64,000 bases of DNA from assembly GCF_013127955.1 (NCBI RefSeq), contig NZ_CP053435.1:1860001-1924000 (forward strand). Reading direction: 5' to 3'. Under the pieces are notes generated by a model. It was given only the letters and a program-made list of their open reading frames with translations, made no database searches and had not been told where the DNA came from. Shown here piece by piece: positions 42,390 through 52,890 of this stretch (positions are counted from its first letter, which is position 1; each line of letters begins with the position of its first letter). Made by a program: the position numbers and the translations under genes. The stretch comes from Spirosoma taeanense (GTDB lineage Bacteria > Bacteroidota > Bacteroidia > Cytophagales > Spirosomataceae).

Positions 42390-45365
42390 ATGACTTCCCA
42401 CGAGATACGCCGGCATTTTCTGGATTTCTTTCACTCCAAAGAACACCTGATTGTTGCCTCTGCCCCGCTTGTTGCCAAAAATGACCCAACCCTAATGTTT
42501 AACAACTCGGGGATGGCGCAGTTCAAAGATTTCTTCCTGGGCAACGGTACGCCCCCGTCGAAGCGCGTCGCCGATACGCAGAAATGTCTGCGCGTGTCGG
42601 GTAAGCACAATGACCTCGAAGATGTTGGCTTCGATACGTATCACCACACCATGTTCGAGATGCTCGGCAATTGGTCGTTCGGGGATTATTTCAAAAAAGA
42701 AGCCATCGCCTGGGCGTGGGAACTGCTGACGGACGTTTATAAACTGCCGAAAGACCGGCTTTACGTATCGGTGTTCCAGGGCGACGAAAAGGACAACGTT
42801 CCCTTCGATCAGGAAGCGTTCGATCTCTGGAAACCCATCGTTGGCGAGGACCGGATCATCTACGGTAACAAGAAAGACAACTTCTGGGAAATGGGCGATA
42901 CGGGTCCCTGCGGTCCGTGTTCAGAAATCCACGTGGATCTGCGCTCGGCTGAGGAAGTAGCCCAGAAACCCGGTAAGGAGCTTGTCAACGCCGACCATCC
43001 GCAGGTTGTCGAGATCTGGAACCTGGTGTTCATGCAGTTCAACCGCAAAGCCGACGGTTCGCTGGAGCCGCTGCCTGCCCGCCACGTCGATACGGGCATG
43101 GGTTTCGAGCGGTTGTGCATGGCCATTCAGGGCAAAAAATCGAACTATGATACCGACGTATTTACGGGTACTACTCGCGTCATTGAGGAGCTATCGGGCA
43201 AGTCCTACGGCGGCTCCATGGAAAAGTCGGACGTAGCGATGCGCGTCATTGCTGACCACATCCGGGCCGTATCGTTCGCCATAGCCGATGGTCTGGTGCC
43301 GTCGAATGCCAAGGCGGGTTACGTCATCCGGCGGATTCTGCGTCGGGCCATTCGCTATGGTTATTCGTACCTGAACCTGACCGAGCCGTTCATGACCAAA
43401 CTCGTGCCGACGCTGGCTATGCAGTTTGCCGATGTATTCCCCGAACTGAACGCTCAGCGTGATTTCGTAGCGACCGTAATCCGCGAGGAAGAAATCGCCT
43501 TCCTGCGAACGTTGGGTACGGGTTTGAAATTAGTTGATAACATCACTCAGGAGTCATTGAATGAGCTTACTGCTGCAAGCGCATCATTAAGTAATATAAC
43601 AGGTTCATTAGCTGAGCAATTTAAACCTTGGGTTAAGGGTAGCCAAGTTATAAGTTCCTTTATTCCTTCTTTGACTCAAGCGGCATCAAACTTTAAAAGT
43701 ATTAACACTGAGTTCCTGAACCAAAATAAACTTTCAGTTGAGGCAATACAAAGGTTTGCGGAGCAGAATAAAATGTTAATAGAATCAATCAAAAAGGCAA
43801 CGGAAAATTTGCCAAAAGTAAGTGAAGCTATTCGTCAACAATTCAACGAAGCATACTCAAAAGCCAAGGAAAGTTTAGACGCAACCAAGCTTAAGGGCGA
43901 AACCGTTTTCGAACTGAACGATACGTTTGGTTTCCCGGCTGACTTGACGGCGTTGATCGCCCGCGAAAAAGGGTTGAGCATCGACGAAGAAGGCTTCCAG
44001 AAGGCCTTGCAGGAACAGAAAGTGCGTTCCCGCAAGGATGCTCAATCGTCGGCGGGCGACTGGATTGAACTGACTGATCTGGACGAGAAAGTTGAATTTG
44101 TTGGTTACGACCAGCCGGATGCTTACGCGCAGGTAGTGAAGTACCGTAAGATTCAGAACAAGCAGGGGACGCAGGTACAGGTGGTACTGGATAAGACGCC
44201 GTTTTACGCGGAATCGGGTGGTCAGATCGGCGATACGGGTGTGCTCGAACTCTTCACGGGTTCAGACCGGATCGGTACGCTGACCGTGCTGGATACGAAG
44301 AAAGAAAACGATCTAGTCATTCATATTGTCCAGAACGTCGAGGGTATCGACGACCTGCTGACCAGTGCCGATTCGGTATATGCCGTTATCAACACGGCGC
44401 GTCGGGGGTTGACTGCCAGCAACCACTCAGCAACGCACCTGCTGCACTCCGCCTTGCGCGAGGTGCTGGGCAGTCACGTCGCGCAGAAAGGCTCTTACGT
44501 TGGCCCCGATGCGTTACGGTTCGACTTTTCGCATTTCAGTAAAGTGACCGATGAGCAACTGGCCGAAGTGGAGCGCATTGTGAATGAGAAGATTCGCGAA
44601 GATATTCCGCTCGACGAGAAACGTAACGTTCCCATCGAGCAGGCAAAACAGATGGGCGCAATGGCCCTGTTCGGCGAAAAATACGGCGACTTTGTTCGCG
44701 TCATCACCTTCGATCCGAACTACTCGGTCGAGCTTTGCGGAGGAACGCACGTTCAGGCAACGGGCCATATCGGTCTGTTCAAGTTCACGGGCGAAGGCTC
44801 CGTATCGACGGGCGTCCGGCGGGTTGAGGCTAAAACGTCATTGGGCGCTGAGCAACTTGTCAACGAGCAGATGGCGGTGGTCAGCGAATTGAAGGAGCTT
44901 CTGAAAGCCCCGAAAGACGTCGTGAAGGCGGTACAGACGCTGCTTGAAGAGCGCAGCGCCCTGCAAAAGCAGGTGGAATCGCTACAGAACGAAAAAGTAC
45001 AGCAACTTAAGAACCAGCTTCTGGAGAAAGTTGAAACCGTCAACGGCCACAGCCGGCTCGTTGAGCGGGTTGACGTACCCTCGGCGGATGCGCTCAAGCA
45101 ACTGGCTTACGATCTCAAGGCGAAGGTAGATAACCTCGCCCTGGTTCTGGGGGCAGATATTAACGGCAAGCCGCAGCTCGCGGTCATGCTGCCCGATTCG
45201 CTCATTCAGGACCGGAAATTAAACGCCGGTCAGGTTGTAAAAGACCTCGCGAAAAATATCAAAGGCGGTGGCGGTGGTCAACCATTCTTCGCGACGGCGG
45301 GTGGTTCCGATCTGTCGGGTCTGGATGCGGCTCTGGCGCAGGGTAAAGCCTTGCTGAGCGAGTAA
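42390..45365 (+). CDS. alaS: Alanyl-tRNA synthetase with an AT-rich in-frame insertion
   Basis: A 991-residue enzyme; bacterial AlaRS usually has 870-880. Aminoacylation-domain signatures ([35 protein letters not shown]) and the editing domain motifs NHSATHLLH and CGGTH are intact, and the C-terminal domain ([14 protein letters not shown]) is complete. The extra length lies between [11 protein letters not shown] (residues 371-381) and [14 protein letters not shown] (from residue 503), where other AlaRS have only a short linker. This part is coded by 35% GC DNA rich in TTA, ATA, AAT and TCA codons. The frame is unbroken, so the gene is expected to be functional. Confidence 0.95.
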   Translation: MTSHEIRRHFLDFFHSKEHLIVASAPLVAKNDPTLMFNNSGMAQFKDFFLGNGTPPSKRVADTQKCLRVSGKHNDLEDVGFDTYHHTMFEMLGNWSFGDYFKKEAIAWAWELLTDVYKLPKDRLYVSVFQGDEKDNVPFDQEAFDLWKPIVGEDRIIYGNKKDNFWEMGDTGPCGPCSEIHVDLRSAEEVAQKPGKELVNADHPQVVEIWNLVFMQFNRKADGSLEPLPARHVDTGMGFERLCMAIQGKKSNYDTDVFTGTTRVIEELSGKSYGGSMEKSDVAMRVIADHIRAVSFAIADGLVPSNAKAGYVIRRILRRAIRYGYSYLNLTEPFMTKLVPTLAMQFADVFPELNAQRDFVATVIREEEIAFLRTLGTGLKLVDNITQESLNELTAASASLSNITGSLAEQFKPWVKGSQVISSFIPSLTQAASNFKSINTEFLNQNKLSVEAIQRFAEQNKMLIESIKKATENLPKVSEAIRQQFNEAYSKAKESLDATKLKGETVFELNDTFGFPADLTALIAREKGLSIDEEGFQKALQEQKVRSRKDAQSSAGDWIELTDLDEKVEFVGYDQPDAYAQVVKYRKIQNKQGTQVQVVLDKTPFYAESGGQIGDTGVLELFTGSDRIGTLTVLDTKKENDLVIHIVQNVEGIDDLLTSADSVYAVINTARRGLTASNHSATHLLHSALREVLGSHVAQKGSYVGPDALRFDFSHFSKVTDEQLAEVERIVNEKIREDIPLDEKRNVPIEQAKQMGAMALFGEKYGDFVRVITFDPNYSVELCGGTHVQATGHIGLFKFTGEGSVSTGVRRVEAKTSLGAEQLVNEQMAVVSELKELLKAPKDVVKAVQTLLEERSALQKQVESLQNEKVQQLKNQLLEKVETVNGHSRLVERVDVPSADALKQLAYDLKAKVDNLALVLGADINGKPQLAVMLPDSLIQDRKLNAGQVVKDLAKNIKGGGGGQPFFATAGGSDLSGLDAALAQGKALLSE
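43530..43894 (+). other. Low-GC in-frame insertion inside alaS
   Basis: Within alaS this stretch of roughly 365 bp codes for polar, helix-forming protein (for example [49 protein letters not shown]). Counting bases in 43561-43860 gives 106 G+C of 300 (35%), while the 60-bp lines just outside (43441-43500 and 43921-43980) are 55%. The edges are placed by where the AlaRS pattern stops and resumes. I see no terminal repeat, target duplication, intein junction residue (Cys/Ser start, His-Asn end) or separate start codon with leader. Confidence 0.75.
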
Positions 45366-45384
45366 GCGACTGGAATAAGCTTAG

Positions 45385-45429
45385 GTTCGGCGGTGAAGTA
45401 TCTGTATAATGGATACTTCACCGCCGAAC
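45385..45429. terminator. Terminator between alaS and EEP-family gene
   Basis: An 18-bp perfect stem (arms 45385-45402 and 45412-45429, core CGGCGGTGAAGTATC) with a 9-nt loop lies between two convergent genes. No long T-run follows on either strand. Confidence 0.75.
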
Positions 45430-45445
45430 TGTTTTCAGGGGATGT

Positions 45446-46549
45446 CTAAGTGGTCTGAGTCGAAGTCCGCTCTTCCCTAGCTTCCGTAATTTTCTCATTA
45501 GACTCCTCCAGGTCATCCTGTTCAGGCTGCGGAATCTCATTCGGTTGCTGAGCCTGCTCCGGTACATACGTCAGCGCAATGAACATAGGGAAGTGATCGG
45601 AGCCGCAATTGGGTAAACGCTGAATCCGCTGCAACTGAAAATGCTCGGAAACAAAAACGTGGTCGAGCGGCCAGCGCAGAAAAAAATATTTGGCGTGAAA
45701 CGTATTGTATAAGCCCCGACCAATGCGGGGGTCCAGCAAACCGCTTATCCGCTGGAACAGCCGGGTAGTGTGCGACCAGGCTACATCGTTCAAATCGCCC
45801 GCCACAATGATAGGGCCTGACTTGGTTCGGGCCTCTTTGCCAACTAGCAGCAGTTCAGCGTCGCGCTCGGTTGATCGGTCGTTCTCGGTAGGGCTCGGCG
45901 GGGTGGGATGTACCCCATAGAAATGAATTAACTGCCCCGAGGGCAGCTCCAGCTGCGCGTAGATGGAGGGAATGTCGTCCTGAATCAGAAACCGCAGTTC
46001 GTGCTGGCGGATGGGATAGCGGGAGTACATTAGCATACCATACGTGTTTTCCAGCGGATACAGAATCCGATATGGGTAATTCGGCTCAATAGCCGCCAGT
46101 TCATCCTTCCACCGCTGGTTGGCTTCCAGCACCAGCACTACATCCGGTTTATATTGATCGGTCATATCCCGGACTTTGGGCGTCTGCGTATTGTCCATAA
46201 AGACATTGCTGACCAGCAACCGGATGGTATTACGCTCTGAAGTTTCGTTGTTGCTGTTATGGGGGAGTCGCACAACCTGTTTCCGGTGCAGGGGCGTAAA
46301 CGGATAAATCAGCCAGCTCTGATAAAGCAGTGTTGCCAGCAGCCCGATCGGAACGATGATCAGGAAGCCCTCGCGGGGGTAGCCGATTGCCAGCCAGCCT
46401 AAAACGCCAATGCCCGCCAGAACGGTGAGCTGCAGATGCGGAAAATCCCACATCCGAATCCACCAGTAATCGAGCCGGATCAGGTTGATAAACGACGCTA
46501 GAGTAATGACAATGGAGTATATGAGCAGAGCGTAGTCAATAGCATACAT
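45446..46549 (-). CDS. Membrane-anchored endonuclease/exonuclease/phosphatase (EEP) family protein
   Basis: A 367-residue protein with three N-terminal membrane helices (residues 5-25, 40-58, 62-82) and then an EEP domain outside the membrane. Catalytic-fold motifs are LLVSNVFMDN, VLVLEANQRW (metal-binding Glu), HFYGVHPTPPS, IVAGDLNDVAWS (Asp-x-Asn), LDHVFVS and GSDHFPMFIAL (the terminal Asp-His). EEP proteins cleave phosphodiesters in nucleic acids or lipids; this membrane-bound form is often called endonuclease-like, but the substrate is unknown. Its C-terminal 40 residues are polar and disordered. Confidence 0.82.
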   Translation of the reverse strand: MYAIDYALLIYSIVITLASFINLIRLDYWWIRMWDFPHLQLTVLAGIGVLGWLAIGYPREGFLIIVPIGLLATLLYQSWLIYPFTPLHRKQVVRLPHNSNNETSERNTIRLLVSNVFMDNTQTPKVRDMTDQYKPDVVLVLEANQRWKDELAAIEPNYPYRILYPLENTYGMLMYSRYPIRQHELRFLIQDDIPSIYAQLELPSGQLIHFYGVHPTPPSPTENDRSTERDAELLLVGKEARTKSGPIIVAGDLNDVAWSHTTRLFQRISGLLDPRIGRGLYNTFHAKYFFLRWPLDHVFVSEHFQLQRIQRLPNCGSDHFPMFIALTYVPEQAQQPNEIPQPEQDDLEESNEKITEAREERTSTQTT

Positions 46550-46787
46550 GGATCAGAGAGTGATGGCGGTTATTGCACCTAACCCCAAAAGACAATTTGC
46601 TGTTTATCGCCTGCCCTAAATTCTAAAGTCGATTCGGCGTATAGGCTAAACAGTTTGCTCGGCTATTCCAACTGTTTTTTAGCTAACTTGCGCGAATAAT
46701 TATAGTTTAATCGGTGAGGAGACCGGCAAACCGCCTGGAAATGTTCTTCTGGTTTGCATTCAGCGGGGCTGAGTGCCTGCATCTCTT

Positions 46788-47621
46788 ATGAATCAACCCA
46801 TTGGCGTGTTCGATTCGGGCTATGGCGGGCTGACCGTTCTGCGCGAGATCGTTCGCAAATTACCCCAGTACGATTACGTCTATCTTGGCGACAATGCCCG
46901 GACGCCCTACGGTCCCCGCTCATTTGATACCGTATACCAATACACGCTTGAGTGCGTAAGGCACCTGTTCGACCGGGGGTGCCGATTGGTCGTACTGGCC
47001 TGCAACACGGCCTCCGCAAAAGCGCTCCGAAATATTCAGCAGCTTGACCTGCCCGTTCTGGCACCCGGCCCCAGTGGACCATCCCGGCGGGTGCTGGGCG
47101 TAATCCGGCCGACAACCGAGGTCATCGGCCATTACTCCAGGAGTGGCCACGTCGGAATTCTGGCCACGCGGGGTACGGTTACGTCTGGGTCTTATCCGGT
47201 CGAGATTGAAAAGTTTTTTCCAGGGCTGCGTGTCTATCAGGAAGCGTGTCCAATGTGGGTGCCGCTGGTCGAAAATGGCGAATACGCCAGCGCCGGGGCC
47301 GATTATTTTATTCGGCAGCACATCGACCGGCTGCTCGGACCGGCAGAAAACATTGATACCTTGCTACTGGCCTGCACGCATTACCCGCTTCTGTTCGATA
47401 AGATCCGGCAGTTTACACCCGCTGGTACAACCATTCTGACCCAGGGCGGCATCGTAGCCGACCGACTGGCCGATTACCTCGACCGACATCCTGAAATAGA
47501 CGTGCAGTGCAGTAGGGGCGGGGAGCGCGTTTTTCTGACCACCGACTCAACCGAGGACTTTGACCGACAGGCAGCCGTTTTTTATGGCGAGCCAGTACGG
47601 TCGGCACATTTGAGTCTATAA
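46788..47621 (+). CDS. murI: Glutamate racemase
   Basis: A 277-residue cytosolic enzyme making D-glutamate for peptidoglycan. The two catalytic Cys are in VVLACNTASAKAL and LLLACTHYPLLFD, the acidic residues in IGVFDSGYGGLTVLREI, and YLGDNARTPYGPRS is typical. Start at the ATG at 46788 (MNQPIGVFDSGYGG). The 238-bp region upstream is AT-rich, with a 7-bp hairpin (GCAAACC at 46726, GGTTTGC at 46751) in the likely leader but no clear -7 box. Confidence 0.95.
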   Translation: MNQPIGVFDSGYGGLTVLREIVRKLPQYDYVYLGDNARTPYGPRSFDTVYQYTLECVRHLFDRGCRLVVLACNTASAKALRNIQQLDLPVLAPGPSGPSRRVLGVIRPTTEVIGHYSRSGHVGILATRGTVTSGSYPVEIEKFFPGLRVYQEACPMWVPLVENGEYASAGADYFIRQHIDRLLGPAENIDTLLLACTHYPLLFDKIRQFTPAGTTILTQGGIVADRLADYLDRHPEIDVQCSRGGERVFLTTDSTEDFDRQAAVFYGEPVRSAHLSL

Positions 47622-47832
47622 TAAACTCCAATAACAAATGAGTTTGAAAATTGTATCATAAGAACTATATAGCTGTCGATTTGGTGTATATACATCTTTT
47701 ATAGCCTGTTTTTTATTGATCGTCAGTTCTGCCTTACGTGGCTAATTTTATGGATCTAATTAATCTATAGAATTGGTAGAATCTATATCGTCATCTGCAT
47801 CGTAGTTAACTAATACAAAGTGGTATTACTGA

Positions 47833-48642
47833 ATGGAGTCCGTTAATATATTAATCGTCGAAGATGAGGTAATCTTAAGTATGGATTTGTCCTACCGGCT
47901 TCGGCAAATGGGATACCGGGTTGTCGATACGGTCGATAATGGCCTCCGCGCCCTCGACATCTATCAGAGCCAGCCTATTGATCTGGCCTTACTCGATATT
48001 CATATTCTGGGAGAATGGGATGGCATCGAAACGGCCCGGCGGATGCGCCAGATCAAGCAGACGCCCCTTATTTTTCTGACGGCCATGACCGACGCCATGA
48101 CCATCGAACGCGCCCGGAAAGTGTCTCCTTCGGCGTATATCACCAAACCGTTCAACGACCTGAATCTGCAGATCGCCATCGACCTGGCGATTCATAATTT
48201 CGCACATCAGCAATCGGCCATAGTTCCCGGCCGTATAGCACAGGTAGACAACAGATCCGTTTCGCCCATGACCGAACCACCCGAACCGGCCAGGGGCGAA
48301 ACGATCATGTTTTCGAAGGAATACGTTTTTGTTAAGCAGAACTACCGGTTCGTGAAGTTTCGGCAGGCTGATATCCTGTATCTGCAGTCGGAAGGAAATT
48401 ACACGGACATCATTACCCCGACGCACAAATACACCCTGCGCATGGTGCTGAACAAGGTTCTGGATAAGTTTCAGGCGGCCAATACGTCGCGTCCCGATAT
48501 TATCCGTATTCACCGATCCTATGCCGTAAATCTGCGCCAGATTCAGTCGTTCAGCGAGAACGAAGTCTCGCTCGGAGATCGCACACTACCCATTGGCCGC
48601 AGCTACCGCGATGCGTTCCTGAAGGGGTTTGCCTTTATGTAG
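47833..48642 (+). CDS. LytTR-family response regulator
   Basis: A 269-residue two-domain regulator. The receiver (residues 1-125) has the acidic pocket IVEDEVILS, phosphoacceptor D55 in LALLDIHILG, LTAMTD and the conserved Lys in YITKPFND. The C-terminal LytTR DNA-binding domain (about residues 165-265) includes ILYLQSEGNYTDIITPTHKY and FIRIHRSYAVN-like DIIRIHRSYAVNL. LytTR regulators bind direct repeats upstream of target genes. No histidine kinase is adjacent; the 211-bp AT-rich spacer upstream probably holds its promoter. Confidence 0.9.
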   Translation: MESVNILIVEDEVILSMDLSYRLRQMGYRVVDTVDNGLRALDIYQSQPIDLALLDIHILGEWDGIETARRMRQIKQTPLIFLTAMTDAMTIERARKVSPSAYITKPFNDLNLQIAIDLAIHNFAHQQSAIVPGRIAQVDNRSVSPMTEPPEPARGETIMFSKEYVFVKQNYRFVKFRQADILYLQSEGNYTDIITPTHKYTLRMVLNKVLDKFQAANTSRPDIIRIHRSYAVNLRQIQSFSENEVSLGDRTLPIGRSYRDAFLKGFAFM

Positions 48643-48757
48643 CCTAATCGTGGTCGAATAGCCCTGATCCGTTTTTACCTACAGACACAGGTCCATTAGT
48701 CCGTACCCGTATAGGCTGCTGTAAAGGCGCGTACTGCCTTTTCCCGCCAAAATTTCG

Positions 48758-48765
48758 TATCTTTG
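48758..48765 (+). promoter_or_regulatory. Bacteroidota -7 box for ABC-F gene
   Basis: TATCTTTG matches TAnnTTTG exactly and lies 28 nt before the ATG at 48794. No clean -33 TTG is at the usual distance. Confidence 0.6.
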
Positions 48766-48778
48766 CGGTATATTCTGA

Positions 48779-50425
<1,647 letters not shown>

Positions 50426-50435
50426 CGAGTTATAA

Positions 50436-50485
50436 TTAACATAAAAAAGCAGCTGTTTGTACAAACAGCTGCTTTTTTATGTTAA
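50436..50485. terminator. 50-bp perfect palindrome, bidirectional terminator
   Basis: Two 25-base arms (50436-50460 and 50461-50485) are exact reverse complements with no spacer, core GCAGCTGTTTGT, with A/T tracts placed so each strand ends in a T-run. It sits between the ABC-F gene and the convergent nSTAND gene, and its right end contains the nSTAND stop codon (TAA on the minus strand at 50482-50484). Confidence 0.85.
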
Positions 50486-52599
50486 TCCTCTTCTGCAAGT
50501 GACAGCAGTTCGTCTTTCAATTTAGTGTTTGTGCTATACTCCCAAATAATGAGCACTCGATGTAGGGATCTGGCTCTATACTGATCAGTCAGCTCATTAA
50601 TCGTCAATCTGACTTCGTTCCAGGCATTAAGTTTGGCAAAGCCCTGCGCGATCGCGGACAGGACATCGGCTTTAAGCGCGCCATCTAAACCAGCGCTGAC
50701 TTGCAGGGCTTGCTGGAGTCCGGCTTTGTCGCCCAGCTTGGCAAAGCCCTGCGCGATCGCGGGCAGGACATCGGCTTTAGCCGAGCCATCTAATTGGGAT
50801 ATGACCCGAAATGCTTTTGACGAATTGCCTGTTATTGCTAGCGTACGAATGGCCCAGTTTTGAGTCGCTGCATTTTTGGACTGGCTTAACTGGCTTACTG
50901 ACCATTTCAAATGTTGTACCTGGCCCCAGGAGGTCTCCCAGACAATATAGCTAATCAGGCAAAGGCTTATGAGGCTAATCCCAATACCAAACCGGGTACG
51001 CCAGCGCCGGGTAGTCTGCACTAACAACTCTTCCTTAACGATCTGTTGTGGCCCCCATACAAGATAGGGTTTCTGAGTCCGTATAAGACGCCATTCTCCC
51101 CAGGGTAATAAATATCGATTAGAGCGGTCATTCGCCAGCCATTCGTTTACACGCCGGTCAAGGAGTTGATTTGCCTTTGCCTGATCGGTCAATAATTGAT
51201 TGGCTACTTTATGCAGTGCCGGAATTAACCGTTCGTGAGCCAGTTTACAGCCTTGTGCTTCGCGGATAACCAATCGAACGTCGGGACGACTCAGATAGTC
51301 AAGTGATTCCAGAATTTCGGCTTCTGTTAATGCATTGGCTGTCCGATCCCGAATGACCCCGTGCGGAAGTACGCCGGCCCGTACGTTATTTTCCAGATTC
51401 GTCAACGCCAGCAATACTTTCAGATCAATCTGGCTGTTGCGGGCTTCCAGTACTTTCCGAATAAATCGCTCGAGCAGACCCTCCACACCACCTAGCCGCT
51501 GATAGGTTTTTCGGTCAAAAGCAGCTTCTCCCGTCGTTCGCTGGCCCGCTAGGAGCCATGCCAGAATTTGTACTTCTACGGGCGATACGCGGCCTTCTTC
51601 CCGGTCGGCAAGCTGGCGTTCGGCCACTTCTTCAATAAATTCTTCGTCGAACACCAGGCCAACCTCCTCGGCCATTACCTGAAAAATAGCGGTGGCCTGC
51701 CTGGGGGTAAACTTGGTTAAAATTAACAGTTCCTGGGGGCCAAGACTATAGCCCATAAGTTTTTGCAAATCAGATGTCTGGTAATAAAAATCCCGCCGAA
51801 TCGATAACAGGATACGATGGTTGCTTTCATGCCGACTAGCGTACCAGCCAATCAATGCCTGCACAAACGGGTCGGTATCAAGGCTCTGATGGCGCTGAAA
51901 GAAAAACTGCTCAAACTGATCGAAGAGCAAAACAAGCGGCTTACCCGTTCCGGATGCTGTCTGTAACAGCCTGGTCAGGTTAGCCTCCATTGGCAATGGT
52001 TCAGTAAGTACAAGTTGTTCAGTAAGCGCCTGTCGGACAGAGAAGAGTGGGTCCCGGTCGGTAAACTCTACGTACACACATCGGAACCGTGATTCATCAA
52101 CATTGAGCCGGGGTCGCAGACCCGCCTGAAGAAATGACGTTTTACCGCAGCCAGACTCACCATGCAGGATACCAAACCTGAACGTTTTGGCCGTAATAAT
52201 ATTGAGGCATTCACGCAGGTCGTCTTCGCGCTGCAGTTTAGCGAACACCGACGCATCTTCAGCTTCAAAAGGCACTAGTCCTTTAATGGCGTTCTGACCA
52301 ACGGCAACCGGTACAACGACACGTTTTGGCGTTGCCTGCAAGGCTACCACAAATGCGCCTATAAACAACAGGACGCCTACGATAGCCCAAGCCCAGTTGT
52401 ACCAGGACGGTAAGGCTATTAAGGAAAAGCCCGTTATAACTCCGTTTAAAACAGGAGGGTTAAATAAAATGATCCAGAAGCCAAAACAGGTCGTTAATAT
52501 CCTGAGCCAGTTTCGTGTGCGCCAGGCTATGGCCAAGCCCGTAGCGACATCCTCAACTTTTTGGCCCAGGTCCTGCGAGGATTTAATTTGACCTTCCAT
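50482..52599 (-). CDS. Membrane-anchored nSTAND1-type NTPase
   Basis: A 705-residue signal-transduction ATPase. Residues 30-63 and 68-88 are membrane helices. The nSTAND1 entry pattern GLVPFEAEDASVF is at about 107-119, Walker A is GESGCGKT at 147-154 and Walker B LVLLFDQFEQFF at about 222-233. The KLAHERLIPAL segment near residue 480 is the usual end of the STAND helical region. Another hydrophobic helix lies at about 565-590 and a C-terminal region carries two 35-residue helical repeats (KADVLPAIAQGFAKL). No WD40 or obvious effector is present. STAND proteins oligomerise on sensing a ligand; some act in phage defence. The gene is less GC-rich than its neighbours. Confidence 0.8.
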   Translation of the reverse strand: MEGQIKSSQDLGQKVEDVATGLAIAWRTRNWLRILTTCFGFWIILFNPPVLNGVITGFSLIALPSWYNWAWAIVGVLLFIGAFVVALQATPKRVVVPVAVGQNAIKGLVPFEAEDASVFAKLQREDDLRECLNIITAKTFRFGILHGESGCGKTSFLQAGLRPRLNVDESRFRCVYVEFTDRDPLFSVRQALTEQLVLTEPLPMEANLTRLLQTASGTGKPLVLLFDQFEQFFFQRHQSLDTDPFVQALIGWYASRHESNHRILLSIRRDFYYQTSDLQKLMGYSLGPQELLILTKFTPRQATAIFQVMAEEVGLVFDEEFIEEVAERQLADREEGRVSPVEVQILAWLLAGQRTTGEAAFDRKTYQRLGGVEGLLERFIRKVLEARNSQIDLKVLLALTNLENNVRAGVLPHGVIRDRTANALTEAEILESLDYLSRPDVRLVIREAQGCKLAHERLIPALHKVANQLLTDQAKANQLLDRRVNEWLANDRSNRYLLPWGEWRLIRTQKPYLVWGPQQIVKEELLVQTTRRWRTRFGIGISLISLCLISYIVWETSWGQVQHLKWSVSQLSQSKNAATQNWAIRTLAITGNSSKAFRVISQLDGSAKADVLPAIAQGFAKLGDKAGLQQALQVSAGLDGALKADVLSAIAQGFAKLNAWNEVRLTINELTDQYRARSLHRVLIIWEYSTNTKLKDELLSLAEED
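50633..50779 (-). repeat. Two near-identical 42-bp repeats in nSTAND C-terminus
   Basis: Bases 50633-50674 and 50738-50779 are identical at 41 of 42 positions, 105 bp (35 codons) apart, and code for the repeated helix pair KADVL(P/S)AIAQGFAKL. Both hold the octamer GCGATCGC. The near identity points to recent duplication or gene conversion. Confidence 0.8.
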
Positions 52600-52890
52600 G
52601 TTAAGTGAAAAGTAAAGGGTTAGACTGGCAGTTATTCGCTTTTGTGAAAAGCCATTTGCCATTCTACGTATATTTTTTAACAATCTGTAATCCAATCTTA
52701 TAAGCTTTCTACCATTTTATTTAACGTGCTATCGAAAACTGTCTCCGTATCTGAGTGGCATACAATTGGTAAGGTGATACTGCTGGTTCGGGTATGGTTT
52801 TTTCCTGTTGAATATTCTTGCGCGCGGGTTCAGGAGCGTTACGTAACACCTTTGTGCTACTAAACGCTTAACAGTCGCCAAACAACACGA
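52600..52890. other. AT-rich spacer between nSTAND and O-methyltransferase genes
   Basis: This 291-bp divergent spacer is clearly AT-rich between about 52610 and 52750. It probably carries the promoters of both genes. CACCTTTG at 52847-52854 differs from TAnnTTTG at one defined base and lies 36 nt before the methyltransferase ATG. No small ORF with gene-like codon use is visible. Confidence 0.45.

Noticed and set aside
43530..43894. Intein in alaS
   Set aside because: The insert is about 110 residues and has no Cys/Ser at its N-side junction, no His-Asn before the C-side junction and no intein blocks, so self-splicing is unsupported.
46550..46787. Riboswitch or RNA gene upstream of murI
   Set aside because: Only a 7-bp stem is visible and nothing matches a known riboswitch core or tRNA arms.
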